A DNA stretch of 64,000 bases from Bradyrhizobium niftali (GCF_004571025.1 NZ_SPQT01000001.1:992001-1056000), one strand, 5' to 3'; positions 1 through 8,880 are shown, counted from the stretch's first letter. Notes: generated from the sequence alone by a model not told the origin. Numbers and translations: made by a program.

Positions 1-144
1 GACGCGTTCAGGCGTCCAAGAGGTTTTATAGCCCAAGCTGCTTAAGCGGCTACCGTCGAGTGATGGACCCGCCAGGTGATTCCGCTCCTTACTTGCCGGA
101 TGTGGCCATCATCATCGACGGTGGCATTACGAGCGCTCCTATTC

Positions 145-993
145 CTAGAATAGTCGTCGTATCTCTTCCAGTATCGGCATGACATGGCGCCGGAAGAGTG
201 GTGGATTCTCAATCATTGGGAAGTGGCCTAGACCGGCCATAGACGAAAAACGTGCCCCTTTGATCCGGTCAGAGAGTGCCTTACCGTGGGACGGCGGCAT
301 AACGAAGTCATACTCGCCGTTTAGCAAGTAGAGCGGCGTCCGATCGGTGCGAATTTTGTGCGCTGTTTCCGTCAGGTCATGTTCATTACAGACGTAGTAC
401 AGGTCTCCCAACATGACCGGCGGAGCGGCTTGAGAGAAGAGCCACGTCGACTCTCGCTTGCACGCTTCTGGGCTTTCCGGGCCCATAGCATCATACATCT
501 GCGCGGCCTTCGCTGCGTCGCTGATTTGCGGATGAAGGAACAGCGGATTGTCGAGTCCGTGCAATTCGGCTGAGACCTCGCAGCCGATAATTGCCCGAAA
601 GGCGTCCGCGTGGGTGAGCGCAAGGTCAGTGGCAATGTAGCCCCCAAGCGAGACGCCCAGAAAGACCGGCCGGTCGAGTTCGAGCGCCGCGGAAAGGCGC
701 AGGATGAATTCTTTTAGGAAGCTTTCGGTCAACCGATACTCCTGCTCCCACCACCGCTCGGACGAAGGTGGCAAGGACTTGCCATGAAATGGCAGATCGT
801 AGGCAATCAACCGAAAATTTCTCGTAATCTCTTCGTCTTCAAGAAAGAACCGCCATTGGCGCGCGTCGACCCCGGCAGTGTGCTGCAACAGGAGGGGGAT
901 TCCGCTGCCGCTTTCTTCGAAATATACGCGATAATCGACCCCTTCCACGGTCAGGTAAACGTATCGGCCGACGGCCTTGTCAAATCGAGCCAT
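145..993 (-). CDS. alpha/beta hydrolase fold enzyme
   Basis: A 282-residue single-domain alpha/beta hydrolase. The nucleophile elbow GVSLGG places the catalytic serine near residue 115, the acid is probably Asp229 in NGEYDF, and the histidine is His257 in GLGHFP; the oxyanion region reads HTAG (38-41). This triad spacing is normal for the family. The substrate is unknown; esters or ring-cleavage products are usual for such enzymes in aromatic clusters (inference). The ATG directly abuts the TAG stop of the upstream gene, with AGGGA just before it, so the two are probably translationally coupled. No signal peptide, so cytoplasmic. Confidence 0.85.
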   Translation of the reverse strand: MARFDKAVGRYVYLTVEGVDYRVYFEESGSGIPLLLQHTAGVDARQWRFFLEDEEITRNFRLIAYDLPFHGKSLPPSSERWWEQEYRLTESFLKEFILRLSAALELDRPVFLGVSLGGYIATDLALTHADAFRAIIGCEVSAELHGLDNPLFLHPQISDAAKAAQMYDAMGPESPEACKRESTWLFSQAAPPVMLGDLYYVCNEHDLTETAHKIRTDRTPLYLLNGEYDFVMPPSHGKALSDRIKGARFSSMAGLGHFPMIENPPLFRRHVMPILEEIRRLF

Positions 994-1371
994 CTATCCC
1001 TGTCCATTTACGAGTGTCTTCATAATCGCAAAGACACGGGAGAGCGCGCCGTAATAGGTCGTCCAAAGAACAACATCGCCATCGAGCGCAAAGCCCTGCC
1101 TTACGATCGCCGGCAGCATGCCGTGATGAAATGGTAATGGGACCGGCTTGAGGAATTCCAACCAGCTGCCCTCCGGGGCGGTCAGTCGAATGTCGGCAGT
1201 GGCTGTGTCGCCTGGGCCTGCTTCGATCAATGCGCCATTCTCGAACGCCAAGACCAGGTTGTCGGGTGGGAAATTTAACCCGACCTTCGCGTTCCAGTAG
1301 CGTGCTGCGAGGCGGAACTCAGGATCGGCGTTGACCTCCGCAACGAAGGCAGCTGCGTCAATCCCGCGCAT
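994..1371 (-). CDS. SCP2-like small lipid/sterol-carrier-type protein
   Basis: About 125 residues; the pattern (ARYWNAKVGLNF, then LVLAFENGALIEAG, then ADIRLTAPEGSW) is what I associate with SCP2-like proteins that accompany alpha/beta hydrolases and monooxygenases; the assignment is tentative. The reading frame is open to an ATG at 1449, but that ATG lies inside a palindromic site (1433-1449) that recurs upstream of the importer gene at 3.2 kb, so I prefer the internal ATG at 1371, where the MRGID N-terminus resembles the start of the domain. It is the first gene of a two-gene unit with the hydrolase. Function unknown. Confidence 0.6.
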   Translation of the reverse strand: MRGIDAAAFVAEVNADPEFRLAARYWNAKVGLNFPPDNLVLAFENGALIEAGPGDTATADIRLTAPEGSWLEFLKPVPLPFHHGMLPAIVRQGFALDGDVVLWTTYYGALSRVFAIMKTLVNGQG

Positions 1372-1432
1372 TAATTCCGGCCAGCCTTTCGCCACGCTTC
1401 TTTTCCCGTCTTGAGGCTCGACACCATCAATA

Positions 1433-1449
1433 TTGTGATCAAAGATCAT
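1433..1449 (-). promoter_or_regulatory. operator copy 1: 17-bp palindromic site (TGATC-TTT-GATCA core)
   Basis: On the minus strand this reads ATGATCTTTGATCACAA, with a perfect inverted repeat TGATC/GATCA around TTT. The same 17 bases occur on the plus strand at 3195-3211. An identical site in front of the two arms of one gene cluster is best explained as a shared regulator site. The likely regulator is the broken GntR gene at 8.2 kb (inference). Confidence 0.6.
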
Positions 1450-1497
1450 ATCTAGTCAAGCGGCGAGAATGGAAATCTCAATGAGCAATGACAGGGT

Positions 1498-1722
1498 TAC
1501 TGTAGCGGCGCAGGTCCGGTTGGACTGACCTTGGCCCTTATTTTGGCGAAGCACGGCGTGCCGGTTACGGTTTTGGAAGCGGAGCAGGGGGTAACCTTCG
1601 TTCCGGATGACGGCGAGCTCGACCGCCACGAGCGCAGCCCCGGCGACGACGCGATAGGGGCAACCGTTGCAGGTGAGAAAGGATCACCTCCGCAAGCCGA
1701 TCCTGGCCGAGATGGAGGTTAA
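1498..1722 (+). pseudogene. remnant of FAD-dependent aromatic hydroxylase (N-terminal Rossmann part)
   Basis: The frame from about 1507 reads GAGPVGLTLALILAKHGVPV followed by TVLEAE, the dinucleotide-binding beta-alpha-beta unit of single-component FAD monooxygenases. There is no start codon, and after about residue 35 the frame turns into unrelated sequence ending at 1722. Only this N-terminal scrap of a protein that is normally 500 residues or more survives. It presumably was the hydroxylase of the first catabolic cluster, now lost. Confidence 0.65.
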
Positions 1723-1756
1723 ACGGGTATTTCCTTTTCCCCGGAGAGTGTCTAGT

Positions 1757-1890
1757 CGATCTTGGCGAGCACAGCCCCGCTGATGTCGCGATACTCAAAT
1801 TCCCGCTTGAGCACGCCTACGGCCTGGAGGTCTTCCATCCGCCCTACATGTCCAAGCGTCTCAAGGGTCGGCGAGTGATGCACGATGGCG
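1757..1890 (+). pseudogene. unrecognised coding remnant
   Basis: A plus-strand frame reads DLGEHSPADVAILKFPLEHA then YGLEVFHPPYMSKRLKGRRV, which has protein-like composition but no start or stop of its own. I do not recognise the family. It follows the FAD-hydroxylase scrap and runs up to the stop of the amidohydrolase gene on the other strand, so this 450-bp gap between genes is mostly coding debris. Confidence 0.25.
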
Positions 1891-1902
1891 CGACGGGACT
1901 AT

Positions 1903-2964
1903 CTAGTTCAAACGATAGGCACGTCGCGCCGAGCCTCGGAACAGCGCTTCTTTCTCGCTCTGGCTGTATCCGGCAGCAAGCCGCTTGAAGGCATTCCACA
2001 TCACGCCGTAGCTGTAGTAGCGCTTGTCGACCGGGAAATTGCTTTCGAACATCGCGCGTTCGGGCCCAAAGGCCTCAATACACGTCTCGACATAGGGCCG
2101 CCAGATTTCGGCCAGCTCTTGCGAGCCGGGCGGCGCGCTGCGCTTCTCGAAATCGTACCCGAAGACATGCATCCCCATGCCGCCAAGTTTGACGTAGGCG
2201 TTGGGATTTTTACCCAGCTCCTGGATGTTTTTGCGCCATTCGGCAAACACGTCGTCGCGCCGGAAGGCGTAGGCACCGATTCCAAGCGGTGCGCCGATAT
2301 GGTCGATCACGACAGTTGTGTCGGGAAACTTTTGCGCAAGATCGGCCAGTTCCGGGATCTGATGGTGATAGATCCATGAATCGAAAGAAAGGCCGTAGCG
2401 TTGAAGACGCGCAAAGCCGCTGCGGAATTTGGCATCGAGCAGGAGGCCTTTCGGAAAATCCATCGGTGTCGACTTTATCGTGCTGTCCGCATCCCAGACG
2501 GAGCACTGGCGGACGCCCTTGAAGCGGTCGCCGCCCGCATTCAGATGCGCTTCCAGCACCGCGTCGACTTCCGGCCCTAGAAAGAGATCGGCATAGCTCA
2601 CGATGCTGGCGCACAGTCGCGCCGGGCCATAGAGACCACTGGCGCTCATGGCGGCTATGCCGTTGACGAATTCGGTCTCGCCGATCGGTGCAAATTTCGG
2701 GTCGCCATCGGCGCGATACATGGAGTCGCACTGGACGAAACCGGTGGCAATGACGTTGTGGCCGCTTCCGTCGATATCGGCCTTCAGCTCTTCGAGAAGG
2801 TACCGCGATCCCCGATCCCAGAGATGGTGATGTGGGTCGGTGATCGGCATTTCCGGTTCGATCGGTTCTTCTCGCCGGAGCGCAAGCCAGTCTTCGTTGA
2901 CGGCGAATAGAATCTGCTTTTCGGTTTCTGTTTCACCGATCTTGACGCTTATTTTTCCGGTCAT
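1903..2964 (-). CDS. amidohydrolase family 2 (PF04909-type) metal-dependent hydrolase
   Basis: About 353 residues with the TDPHHHLWDR metal-binding motif near the N-terminus and a C-terminal MFESNFPVDK segment (Asp as late metal ligand), both hallmarks of the TIM-barrel amidohydrolase_2 family, which includes lactonases (2-pyrone-4,6-dicarboxylate hydrolase) and decarboxylases of aromatic degradation. The internal VVIDHIGAP supplies the usual histidine. The start at 2964 is chosen because GAGGAGAG stands just upstream; the frame is open to 3009. It points away from the importer at 3.3 kb and shares the intergenic region with it, suggesting joint control. Substrate unknown. Confidence 0.85.
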   Translation of the reverse strand: MTGKISVKIGETETEKQILFAVNEDWLALRREEPIEPEMPITDPHHHLWDRGSRYLLEELKADIDGSGHNVIATGFVQCDSMYRADGDPKFAPIGETEFVNGIAAMSASGLYGPARLCASIVSYADLFLGPEVDAVLEAHLNAGGDRFKGVRQCSVWDADSTIKSTPMDFPKGLLLDAKFRSGFARLQRYGLSFDSWIYHHQIPELADLAQKFPDTTVVIDHIGAPLGIGAYAFRRDDVFAEWRKNIQELGKNPNAYVKLGGMGMHVFGYDFEKRSAPPGSQELAEIWRPYVETCIEAFGPERAMFESNFPVDKRYYSYGVMWNAFKRLAAGYSQSEKEALFRGSARRAYRLN

Positions 2965-3194
2965 GTCCTCTCTCCTCGTCGCCGCGACCGAGTAACTGGC
3001 CGCCGTCAATGTGTATTGCGCCCCGGTAACGAAGCTCGCGGCCTGGGGGAAAAGAAGAGCGCCGGTCCCTCAATTTCTTCGAACCGTCCAGCGCGATGCA
3101 TGGACGAACCCCCTATGAATGGTCACGGTCCTTGCTCCTGCGCGACCAATTAACGGCGCCTGCCTCTTGTCCCTTGACTTACTAGTCGTAATAA

Positions 3195-3211
3195 ATGATC
3201 TTTGATCACAA
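3195..3211 (+). promoter_or_regulatory. operator copy 2: 17-bp palindromic site
   Basis: ATGATCTTTGATCACAA, exactly the minus-strand sequence of 1433-1449. It lies in the 360-bp region between the amidohydrolase (leftward) and the substrate-binding protein gene (rightward), a few bases downstream of a TTGACT that could be a -35 element (3175-3180), where a bound protein would block both directions. The rest of 2965-3324 holds no gene I can support. Confidence 0.6.
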
Positions 3212-3324
3212 ATTGCAGCTCAGTGTCCAGCGCGAATGTAACGGAGGCTCTTGAGGCGAGGGTGTACCCCACCGCCCCGACGAGGCACCGCATAAACGTA
3301 AAAACGGCCTTGTGGGAGGATGTG

Positions 3325-4626
3325 ATGCAATTTACCAATAACGGCTTCGACGCCTTCTGCCGCGGCGCGATCAAACTGATGGTCGCGGCCTGTTTTGGGT
3401 CGCTTGTGGCTAGTGGACCTGTCTTGGCACAGGATTCCGCGACCCCGGACCAAATCAAGAAGCTTCTCGGGATAGAGGGCCTCGATGCGAAGGCGCTTGG
3501 TACGGGACTCAAATTCCAGCTCGGCATTGTCCTGGCGCTGACAGGTCCGGGTTCCTATTACGGTCGCATCCAGGGCAACGGCGCCAAGCTCGCGGTCGAG
3601 CAGATAAAGGCGGCGGGCGGGCCCGACATCGAACTAATCTTCAAGGACCACAAATCCGCCGATGCGCAGGCTGGCGCACGCGCTGCGAGGGAACTAGGCA
3701 TTGCCCGGGTGCCCGCCGCGCTCACCTCTTATGTCGGCGTCATCGGGTCGATGTTCCCTGGCCTTGAGCAGTACAAGATTTTCGCGCTGGACGGTGGCGG
3801 CGGAACCAGCGATTTCGGCCAAGGCAAGCGCTACTTCTGGGGTATGCGCGCCATCGAGCCGGATGACGACTTTGTCGGTGCGCTAAAGTACTGGAAGGAG
3901 ACTGATCCGTCGATCAAACGCGTGTCGATGGCCTTCATCGACCAGGGGCCGATCAACGAAATCGTCACGAATAACTTCAAGAAGACGCTTGAGGCAACCG
4001 GCCATGAACTCGCCAGCACGGAAGTCACGCCGATCGGTGCGACCGACTATTCGGCGACGATTGCGCGGCTGAAGGCAACCAATCCCGACGCCGTCTTCCT
4101 GTTCCTGATCGGCGTCGATCCCGGTTACTTCATGAAGCAGTATGCCAACGCCGGTCTCACGAAACCGACAATCGTGGCGGAATACGTCTCCGACGCAGCG
4201 CAGGTTGCCGGTCCGGTTTATGACGAGATGATTTTCGCCACCGACTGGTTCGACGCCAACAAGCCCACCAACGATTGGGCAAAGTTGTTCATCGACAGCT
4301 ACACCAAGCAGTTCAACCTCAAGCCGGAGATGTATGCGGCAAACTATTACGAAGACACGTTCGCCATCTGGGATCTCATTCGGCGGGTCATCGCCAAAGG
4401 TGGCGACGTGAACAGCGGCGAGCAGCTCCAGCAGGCGTTGGTAGACGATCCAAAGTTCAAGAGCATCTACGGGGGCAAGGCGGCCGAGCCGGGCGTCATC
4501 ACCCTCGATACCAAGACGCACTCGGTCACTTCACGGCCGCTCGGAGTCTATCGGGCCAACAAGGGCGATCCGGTTCCGCTGGCGTATTTCGATCTGGGCG
4601 GCGCCAACTTTAGGCTGGTCAAGTAA
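3325..4626 (+). CDS. branched-chain amino acid-type ABC transporter, periplasmic substrate-binding protein
   Basis: 433 residues of the Peripla_BP_6 (LivJ-like) fold. The N-terminus has a basic then hydrophobic stretch ending in GPVLAQ, a Sec signal peptide cleaved after ALA-type residues. The mature part starts with the family pattern LGIVLALTGPGSYYGRIQGN and contains FKDHKSADAQAGARAARELG. The start at 3325 is set by GGGAGGA just upstream; the open frame extends further upstream without a signal sequence. First gene of a four-gene importer operon. In Bradyrhizobium such proteins often bind aromatic acids rather than amino acids; the neighbouring hydrolases fit that (inference). Confidence 0.9.
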   Translation: MQFTNNGFDAFCRGAIKLMVAACFGSLVASGPVLAQDSATPDQIKKLLGIEGLDAKALGTGLKFQLGIVLALTGPGSYYGRIQGNGAKLAVEQIKAAGGPDIELIFKDHKSADAQAGARAARELGIARVPAALTSYVGVIGSMFPGLEQYKIFALDGGGGTSDFGQGKRYFWGMRAIEPDDDFVGALKYWKETDPSIKRVSMAFIDQGPINEIVTNNFKKTLEATGHELASTEVTPIGATDYSATIARLKATNPDAVFLFLIGVDPGYFMKQYANAGLTKPTIVAEYVSDAAQVAGPVYDEMIFATDWFDANKPTNDWAKLFIDSYTKQFNLKPEMYAANYYEDTFAIWDLIRRVIAKGGDVNSGEQLQQALVDDPKFKSIYGGKAAEPGVITLDTKTHSVTSRPLGVYRANKGDPVPLAYFDLGGANFRLVK

Positions 4627-4640
4627 GGTCCGCGTAACCC

Positions 4641-5552
4641 GTGCAGTTTGAGCAGATCGCACAACTTGCCGTAGCCGGCGCCATCAACGGCAGCTTCTAT
4701 GCGCTGCTGGGCGTCGGCTTCGGTCTTATCCTCGGTGTGGTAGGGCGTTTTCACTACGCCTACGCGCTCACATTCGTACTCGCAGCCTACATAATGTCGG
4801 TGCTGGAAAGCTCGTTGAGCGTCTGGCCGCCTCTGGCTGCGGGAGCCGGTCTCCTCGCAGCGATGGCGCTCGGAGTGGCATTGGAGCGGTGGGTCTATGG
4901 TCCGCTTGCGCTTTCTTCAGGAGCCTTGGCGCTTCTGACCGTTTTCATTTCAGCGCTCGGCATAACGATTGCCGGGGTCAACCTAATCACGTTGATGTGG
5001 ACCGCGTTCAGCCGGTCAATTTATCTGTTTGAGGTGCGGCCTTTCGACGTCGCAGGGGTGACATTCACCAACCTCGACCTCTTCATCGTCTTCGCATCCT
5101 GGCTGCTGATCGGATTGCTGACCGTCGCCCTCAACTTCACCGATCTCGGGCGTTCCATCAAAGCTGTGCGCGGCAATCCGTTCCTGGCGCGGATCATCGG
5201 GCTCAAACCTGACAGGCTGTATCTCGTCGTATTTGCCATTGGCTCGTTCCTGTCCGGCGTCGCCGGCATCCTCAACGGCGCTCGCTTCGCGGTGGTTCCC
5301 AATATGGGCGACCGTCCGGTTGTCTTTGCCTTCGTCGTCGCATTTCTGGGAGGAACGCGCAGTTCGCCCCTCACGGTTGGCCTTGCCGGATTGTTCATCG
5401 GACTGGTCGAGAGCTTGAGCGGTCTGTGGGTATCGCCGCAGTGGTCGGCGCTGGTCGTCTTTTCGGTGCTCTTCATTTATCTCTCGCTTCAACCAACCGA
5501 AATCTCAGGCCTGCGCCGGTGGCTGTCGCTCGGTGCGCGTTTGCGCGGCTAG
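4641..5552 (+). CDS. ABC transporter permease, LivH type
   Basis: 303 residues, GTG start, 14 bp after the binding-protein stop. Multiple hydrophobic helices with the LivH signature segments GAINGSFYALLGVGFGLILG at the N-terminus and FVVAFLGGTRSSPLTVGLAG near the C-terminus. Forms the membrane channel with the LivM half of the next protein. The loop carrying VRGNPFLARIIGLKPDRLY corresponds to the coupling (EAA-like) region that contacts the ATPases. Confidence 0.9.
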   Translation: MQFEQIAQLAVAGAINGSFYALLGVGFGLILGVVGRFHYAYALTFVLAAYIMSVLESSLSVWPPLAAGAGLLAAMALGVALERWVYGPLALSSGALALLTVFISALGITIAGVNLITLMWTAFSRSIYLFEVRPFDVAGVTFTNLDLFIVFASWLLIGLLTVALNFTDLGRSIKAVRGNPFLARIIGLKPDRLYLVVFAIGSFLSGVAGILNGARFAVVPNMGDRPVVFAFVVAFLGGTRSSPLTVGLAGLFIGLVESLSGLWVSPQWSALVVFSVLFIYLSLQPTEISGLRRWLSLGARLRG

Positions 5553-5641
5553 TAGGTGCAGGATGAACTTCAAAGAGCGCGGCACGTGGCCTGGAAAAAT
5601 TTATTTCATCCTGTGCGGCCGGGTTGAGGTCTAGAGCGGGC

Positions 5642-7405
5642 ATGGACTACTGGATCGACATATTCAACGTTGTCCTGATCTTCAGCATCTTCACGATCTC
5701 GCTAAATCTGCTGATCGGATACGCCGGCCAGGTATCGGTGGCGCATGCGGCGTTCGGAGCGATAGGTGGCTATGCGGCGGCATATTTGCAGGCCAATGCA
5801 GGCTTCAGCTTTTGGCCTGGCCTTGCCGCCGGCACGTTTGGCGCGGGACTGATTGGGCTCCTCATGAGCCTGCCCGCGTTGAGATTGCGGCCCGAATATC
5901 TTGTTCTCCTGACCATCGCCGTTTCAGCAATTGTCCTTGCTATCGTCGGTGCGGTTGCCGAACTCGGCGGCGCTTACGGAATCACCGCCAGCAGGCCGGC
6001 CGACTTGTGGCCGATCCCCGGCGGTCCGCTTCTATTCCCAATCCAATGGACCTTGCCGCTGATAGGATTCGCGGCGCCGACTTTCTTTGTTTGCTGGCGC
6101 ATGGGGCAATCGGCATGGGGACGCGTCCTGCGCGGCATCCGCGACGATGAGGTGGCAACCCGTGCGCTCGGACACAACGTGTACATATTCAAGGTAATCG
6201 TATTCTCCGTCACATCGGCTTTCGCCGGACTGGCGGGTGTACTCCTCTTTTTTTACAACCAGATCGTCTCGCCAAGTGTTTATGGATTGGATGTGTCGCT
6301 CAAGATTTTCGCCATGACGATCTTTGGCGGCCTCGGCAACTTCGTCGGATCGATCCTGGGAACCGCTGTCGTCCAGCTCCTTCAACCCATTCTCGAAAAC
6401 GTGGTCAAGTTGGAGCCTGGCAACGCCTTCCTGATCCAGCTAGTGATCTACGGCATCGGCTTGGCGATCCTGGTGCGCGTCCGCCCGCAAGGCTTGCTGC
6501 CGGAGGGGGTATCGCTGCTTCCGGCACGCGCTGCAGAACGCGTGGCGCCTCCTTCGGTGCGCTCTGCGGCGGCGACGAAAGCGGTGAACATTGGTACATC
6601 GCGCCCGTCGCAACTTCAGCCGCCGACTGGCGCTGGCCCCATCCTCGAAGTGCGCGGTCTGAGCAAGCAGTTTGGCGGTATTGTCGCCTGCCGCGACCTC
6701 AGCCTCGACCTGGAAACCGGAAAAATCGCGGCACTGGTCGGGCCAAATGGAGCAGGCAAGACGACGGTATTCAACCTTTTGACGGGCGCCTTCGGAGCCG
6801 ACAGCGGCAGCATAAAGCTGAACGGCGAGGAATTGTGTGGGCTTGGTCCCGATGCGGTCGCCAGAAAAGGGATGGCCCGCACGTTCCAGGACGTTCGCCT
6901 CTTCGCCCGCATGAGTGCTCTGGAGAACGTCATGCTTGCCATGCGCGGGATCGAGGGAGGGAGCGGTGGCGAGAAGCTCAGCGATCTCTTCCTGCATCCG
7001 CGTCGTGCCGCGCGGGCCGAGCGCTCGGAGCGCGACGGCGCCATGGAGCATCTGCGGCTGGTAGGTCTCGCTGACGTCGCCGGCACGGCCGCCGGGGCGC
7101 TCTCCTATGGCCAGCAAAAGCTCGTGTCCTTCGCCCGGCTAATGGCGACGGATGCCGATGTGCTTCTCCTCGATGAGCCCGCCTCCGGCGTCGACGCCCG
7201 CTGGGTCGATAAGCTTCTCGAACTAGTGGTCTATGCGCGCGATCGGGGCAAGACCATCTGTATTGTCGAGCACAGTCTGCACGTGGTGGAGCAGCTGGCT
7301 GATACGGTCTTCTTCATGGAGCTCGGTCACATCACAGCCAAGGGGACGATCAGGGAGTTGACCTCCGACCCGCGACTTGCGGAGGTCTATTTTGGCACCG
7401 TCTGA
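5642..7405 (+). CDS. fused ABC transporter permease (LivM) and ATPase (LivG)
   Basis: 587 residues in two domains. Residues about 1-300 are a LivM permease (LLIGYAGQVSVAHAAFGAIG, GLRD-type loop RGIRDDEVATRALGHNV). A ~35-residue Ala/Pro-rich linker follows, then a LivG ATPase with Walker A GPNGAGKTT, signature LSYGQQKL and Walker B VLLLDEPASG. The fusion fixes one permease to one ATPase. The ATG at 5642 is preceded by GAGG; TTG at 5624 is an alternative. It overlaps the next gene by 14 bp. Such fusions occur in Bradyrhizobiaceae, so this is unusual but not an artefact of the sequence. Confidence 0.9.
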   Translation: MDYWIDIFNVVLIFSIFTISLNLLIGYAGQVSVAHAAFGAIGGYAAAYLQANAGFSFWPGLAAGTFGAGLIGLLMSLPALRLRPEYLVLLTIAVSAIVLAIVGAVAELGGAYGITASRPADLWPIPGGPLLFPIQWTLPLIGFAAPTFFVCWRMGQSAWGRVLRGIRDDEVATRALGHNVYIFKVIVFSVTSAFAGLAGVLLFFYNQIVSPSVYGLDVSLKIFAMTIFGGLGNFVGSILGTAVVQLLQPILENVVKLEPGNAFLIQLVIYGIGLAILVRVRPQGLLPEGVSLLPARAAERVAPPSVRSAAATKAVNIGTSRPSQLQPPTGAGPILEVRGLSKQFGGIVACRDLSLDLETGKIAALVGPNGAGKTTVFNLLTGAFGADSGSIKLNGEELCGLGPDAVARKGMARTFQDVRLFARMSALENVMLAMRGIEGGSGGEKLSDLFLHPRRAARAERSERDGAMEHLRLVGLADVAGTAAGALSYGQQKLVSFARLMATDADVLLLDEPASGVDARWVDKLLELVVYARDRGKTICIVEHSLHVVEQLADTVFFMELGHITAKGTIRELTSDPRLAEVYFGTV

Positions 7406-8138
7406 TGCCGGATCGGTCGCGAAGGATTCCGAGCCGATGCTTCTCGTCAAGGGCATCAGCACGGGCTTTGGCAAGAAGCGCGTGCTCGATGATGTCGGCC
7501 TGAACGTGAAGAAGGGCGAGGCGGTTGCCATCCTCGGCCACAACGGTGCGGGAAAGACGACGCTGCTCCAGACTATTTACGGACTACAGCCGGTCTGGAG
7601 CGGCTCGCTTTATTTCGACGGAAAGTCCCTCGATGATCGGCATGCGGCAAGCGAGGCCGTCGCGTTGGGTATGGGCATGATTCCATCCGAGAGATTCGTC
7701 TTTCCCGACCTGACGGTCCTCGAAAATCTCCGGCTGAGTGGGCGCGGCCTTGAGGGTGTCTTGCGGGAACAGCGCTTGGAGGAAGCATATGATGATTTTC
7801 CAATTCTGAGCGAGCGCGCGCATCAACTCGCCGGGTCTCTCAGCGGCGGACAGCAGCGAATGGTGAGCCTGGCGATGGTGCTGATGCACCGCCCCCGCCT
7901 TCTCCTGCTCGATGAGCCGTCCCTCGGCCTTTCGCCTGCGATCGCAGAGCAGATTATGGCTCGGGTTCGCGGGCTCGCAAGCGAAGGGACTTCGATCGTG
8001 CTGGTTGAGCAGAATATCGCCATCGCGCTTAGCGTCGCCGATCGTGTTTACGTCTTACGGTCAGGAAGGATTATCCTCGAAGAATCAGCCCGCGAGCTCG
8101 AGAATCGCGGACGAGAAAAGTGGTGGGAACTGTTTTAA
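7392..8138 (+). CDS. ABC transporter ATP-binding protein, LivF type
   Basis: About 248 residues with Walker A GHNGAGKTT, signature LSGGQQRM, Walker B LLLLDEPSLGL and the switch histidine region VLVEQN typical of LivF. I choose the TTG at 7392 because GGAGG lies 6 bases upstream inside the end of the previous gene; an ATG inside (MLLVKG, 7437) is possible. Last gene of the importer operon. It completes a transporter of binding protein, LivH, LivM-LivG and LivF. Confidence 0.88.
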   Translation: MAPSDAGSVAKDSEPMLLVKGISTGFGKKRVLDDVGLNVKKGEAVAILGHNGAGKTTLLQTIYGLQPVWSGSLYFDGKSLDDRHAASEAVALGMGMIPSERFVFPDLTVLENLRLSGRGLEGVLREQRLEEAYDDFPILSERAHQLAGSLSGGQQRMVSLAMVLMHRPRLLLLDEPSLGLSPAIAEQIMARVRGLASEGTSIVLVEQNIAIALSVADRVYVLRSGRIILEESARELENRGREKWWELF

Positions 8139-8158
8139 CACTTGCGCTCAGATAACCA

Positions 8159-8490
8159 TGGCACGCGACAGTTCAAACGCTGAAATTGCCGCTGCGATCT
8201 CAGCGGTGGGGCGGGAGACGCCGAATGATCGTGTACCGTGAACTGAAGAAATCGATTATGAACGGTGCCGTCAAGCTGGCTCGGAATTAAAGCTTCGATC
8301 TGTTGCCGAGGCGCTTGGTACCAGTTTGATGCCGGTCCGCGACGCCATGCGGCGCTTAGTGGCGGAGCGTGCTCTTGAGATACGCCCCTCGCGAACCATC
8401 GCCATACCTGTCTTGAGTGCCGATCAATTCTTGGAAATTCGTGCAATCCGCCTTTTGCTTGAGGGTGAGGCGGTCACGCGCGCGGCGAAC
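8159..8490 (+). pseudogene. frameshifted GntR-family regulator fragment
   Basis: Three successive frames together spell one GntR N-terminus: ARDSSNAEIAAAI, then VYRELKKSIMNGAVKL, then SELKLRSVAEALGTSLMPVR followed by DAMRRLVAERALEI. Shifts are needed at about 8235 and 8280, so no full HTH can be translated. The frame then runs into the effector domain start (LEIRAIRLLLEGEAVTRAA) and stops being GntR at about 8490. It lies just after the first importer and was probably its regulator, matching the two orphan palindromes at 1.4 and 3.2 kb (inference). Confidence 0.75.
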
Positions 8491-8778
8491 ATGGCCAAAT
8501 ATGTGCCTGACGGAGACGTCCGCGATTCCTACTACGTCAACAGTTACAACAACGGTATGGCGCTGGAGCACGTGTTTAAGGCGGCGGGCAACGACCTCAG
8601 TCGCGAGAACATCCTGCGGCAGGCGCTGTCGATCAAAGATCTGGAATTGCCGATGCTGTTGCCCGGCATCAAGGTCAATACCGGCGAGAGTGACCATCTG
8701 CCGGTCGAGCAGCTGCAGTTCATGCGCTTCACCGGCAAGCAGTGGGAGCGGTTCGGCGAGGTGCTCTCGACCAAGTAG
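8491..8778 (+). pseudogene. C-terminal fragment of an ABC substrate-binding protein fused to the GntR remnant
   Basis: Continuing the GntR frame, the sequence changes to DVRDSYYVNSYNNGMALEHV, then LSRENILRQALSIKDLELPM and LPVEQLQFMRFTGKQWERFG to the stop at 8778. This is the usual C-terminus of Liv-type binding proteins (the region around the end of lobe 2). An ATG at 8326 opens a 150-residue chimeric frame, but neither half can be functional. A deletion between a regulator gene and a lost binding-protein gene is the simplest origin. Confidence 0.75.
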
Positions 8779-8880
8779 CGTCGATATCGACCCCCAATGA
8801 TGTCGAGGCGGGTTGGTCCGCGGGTGTTGCCATTGCGCCGCAGCAACGATGAGAGCGATCGTATTGAAAATTGAAGGCTA

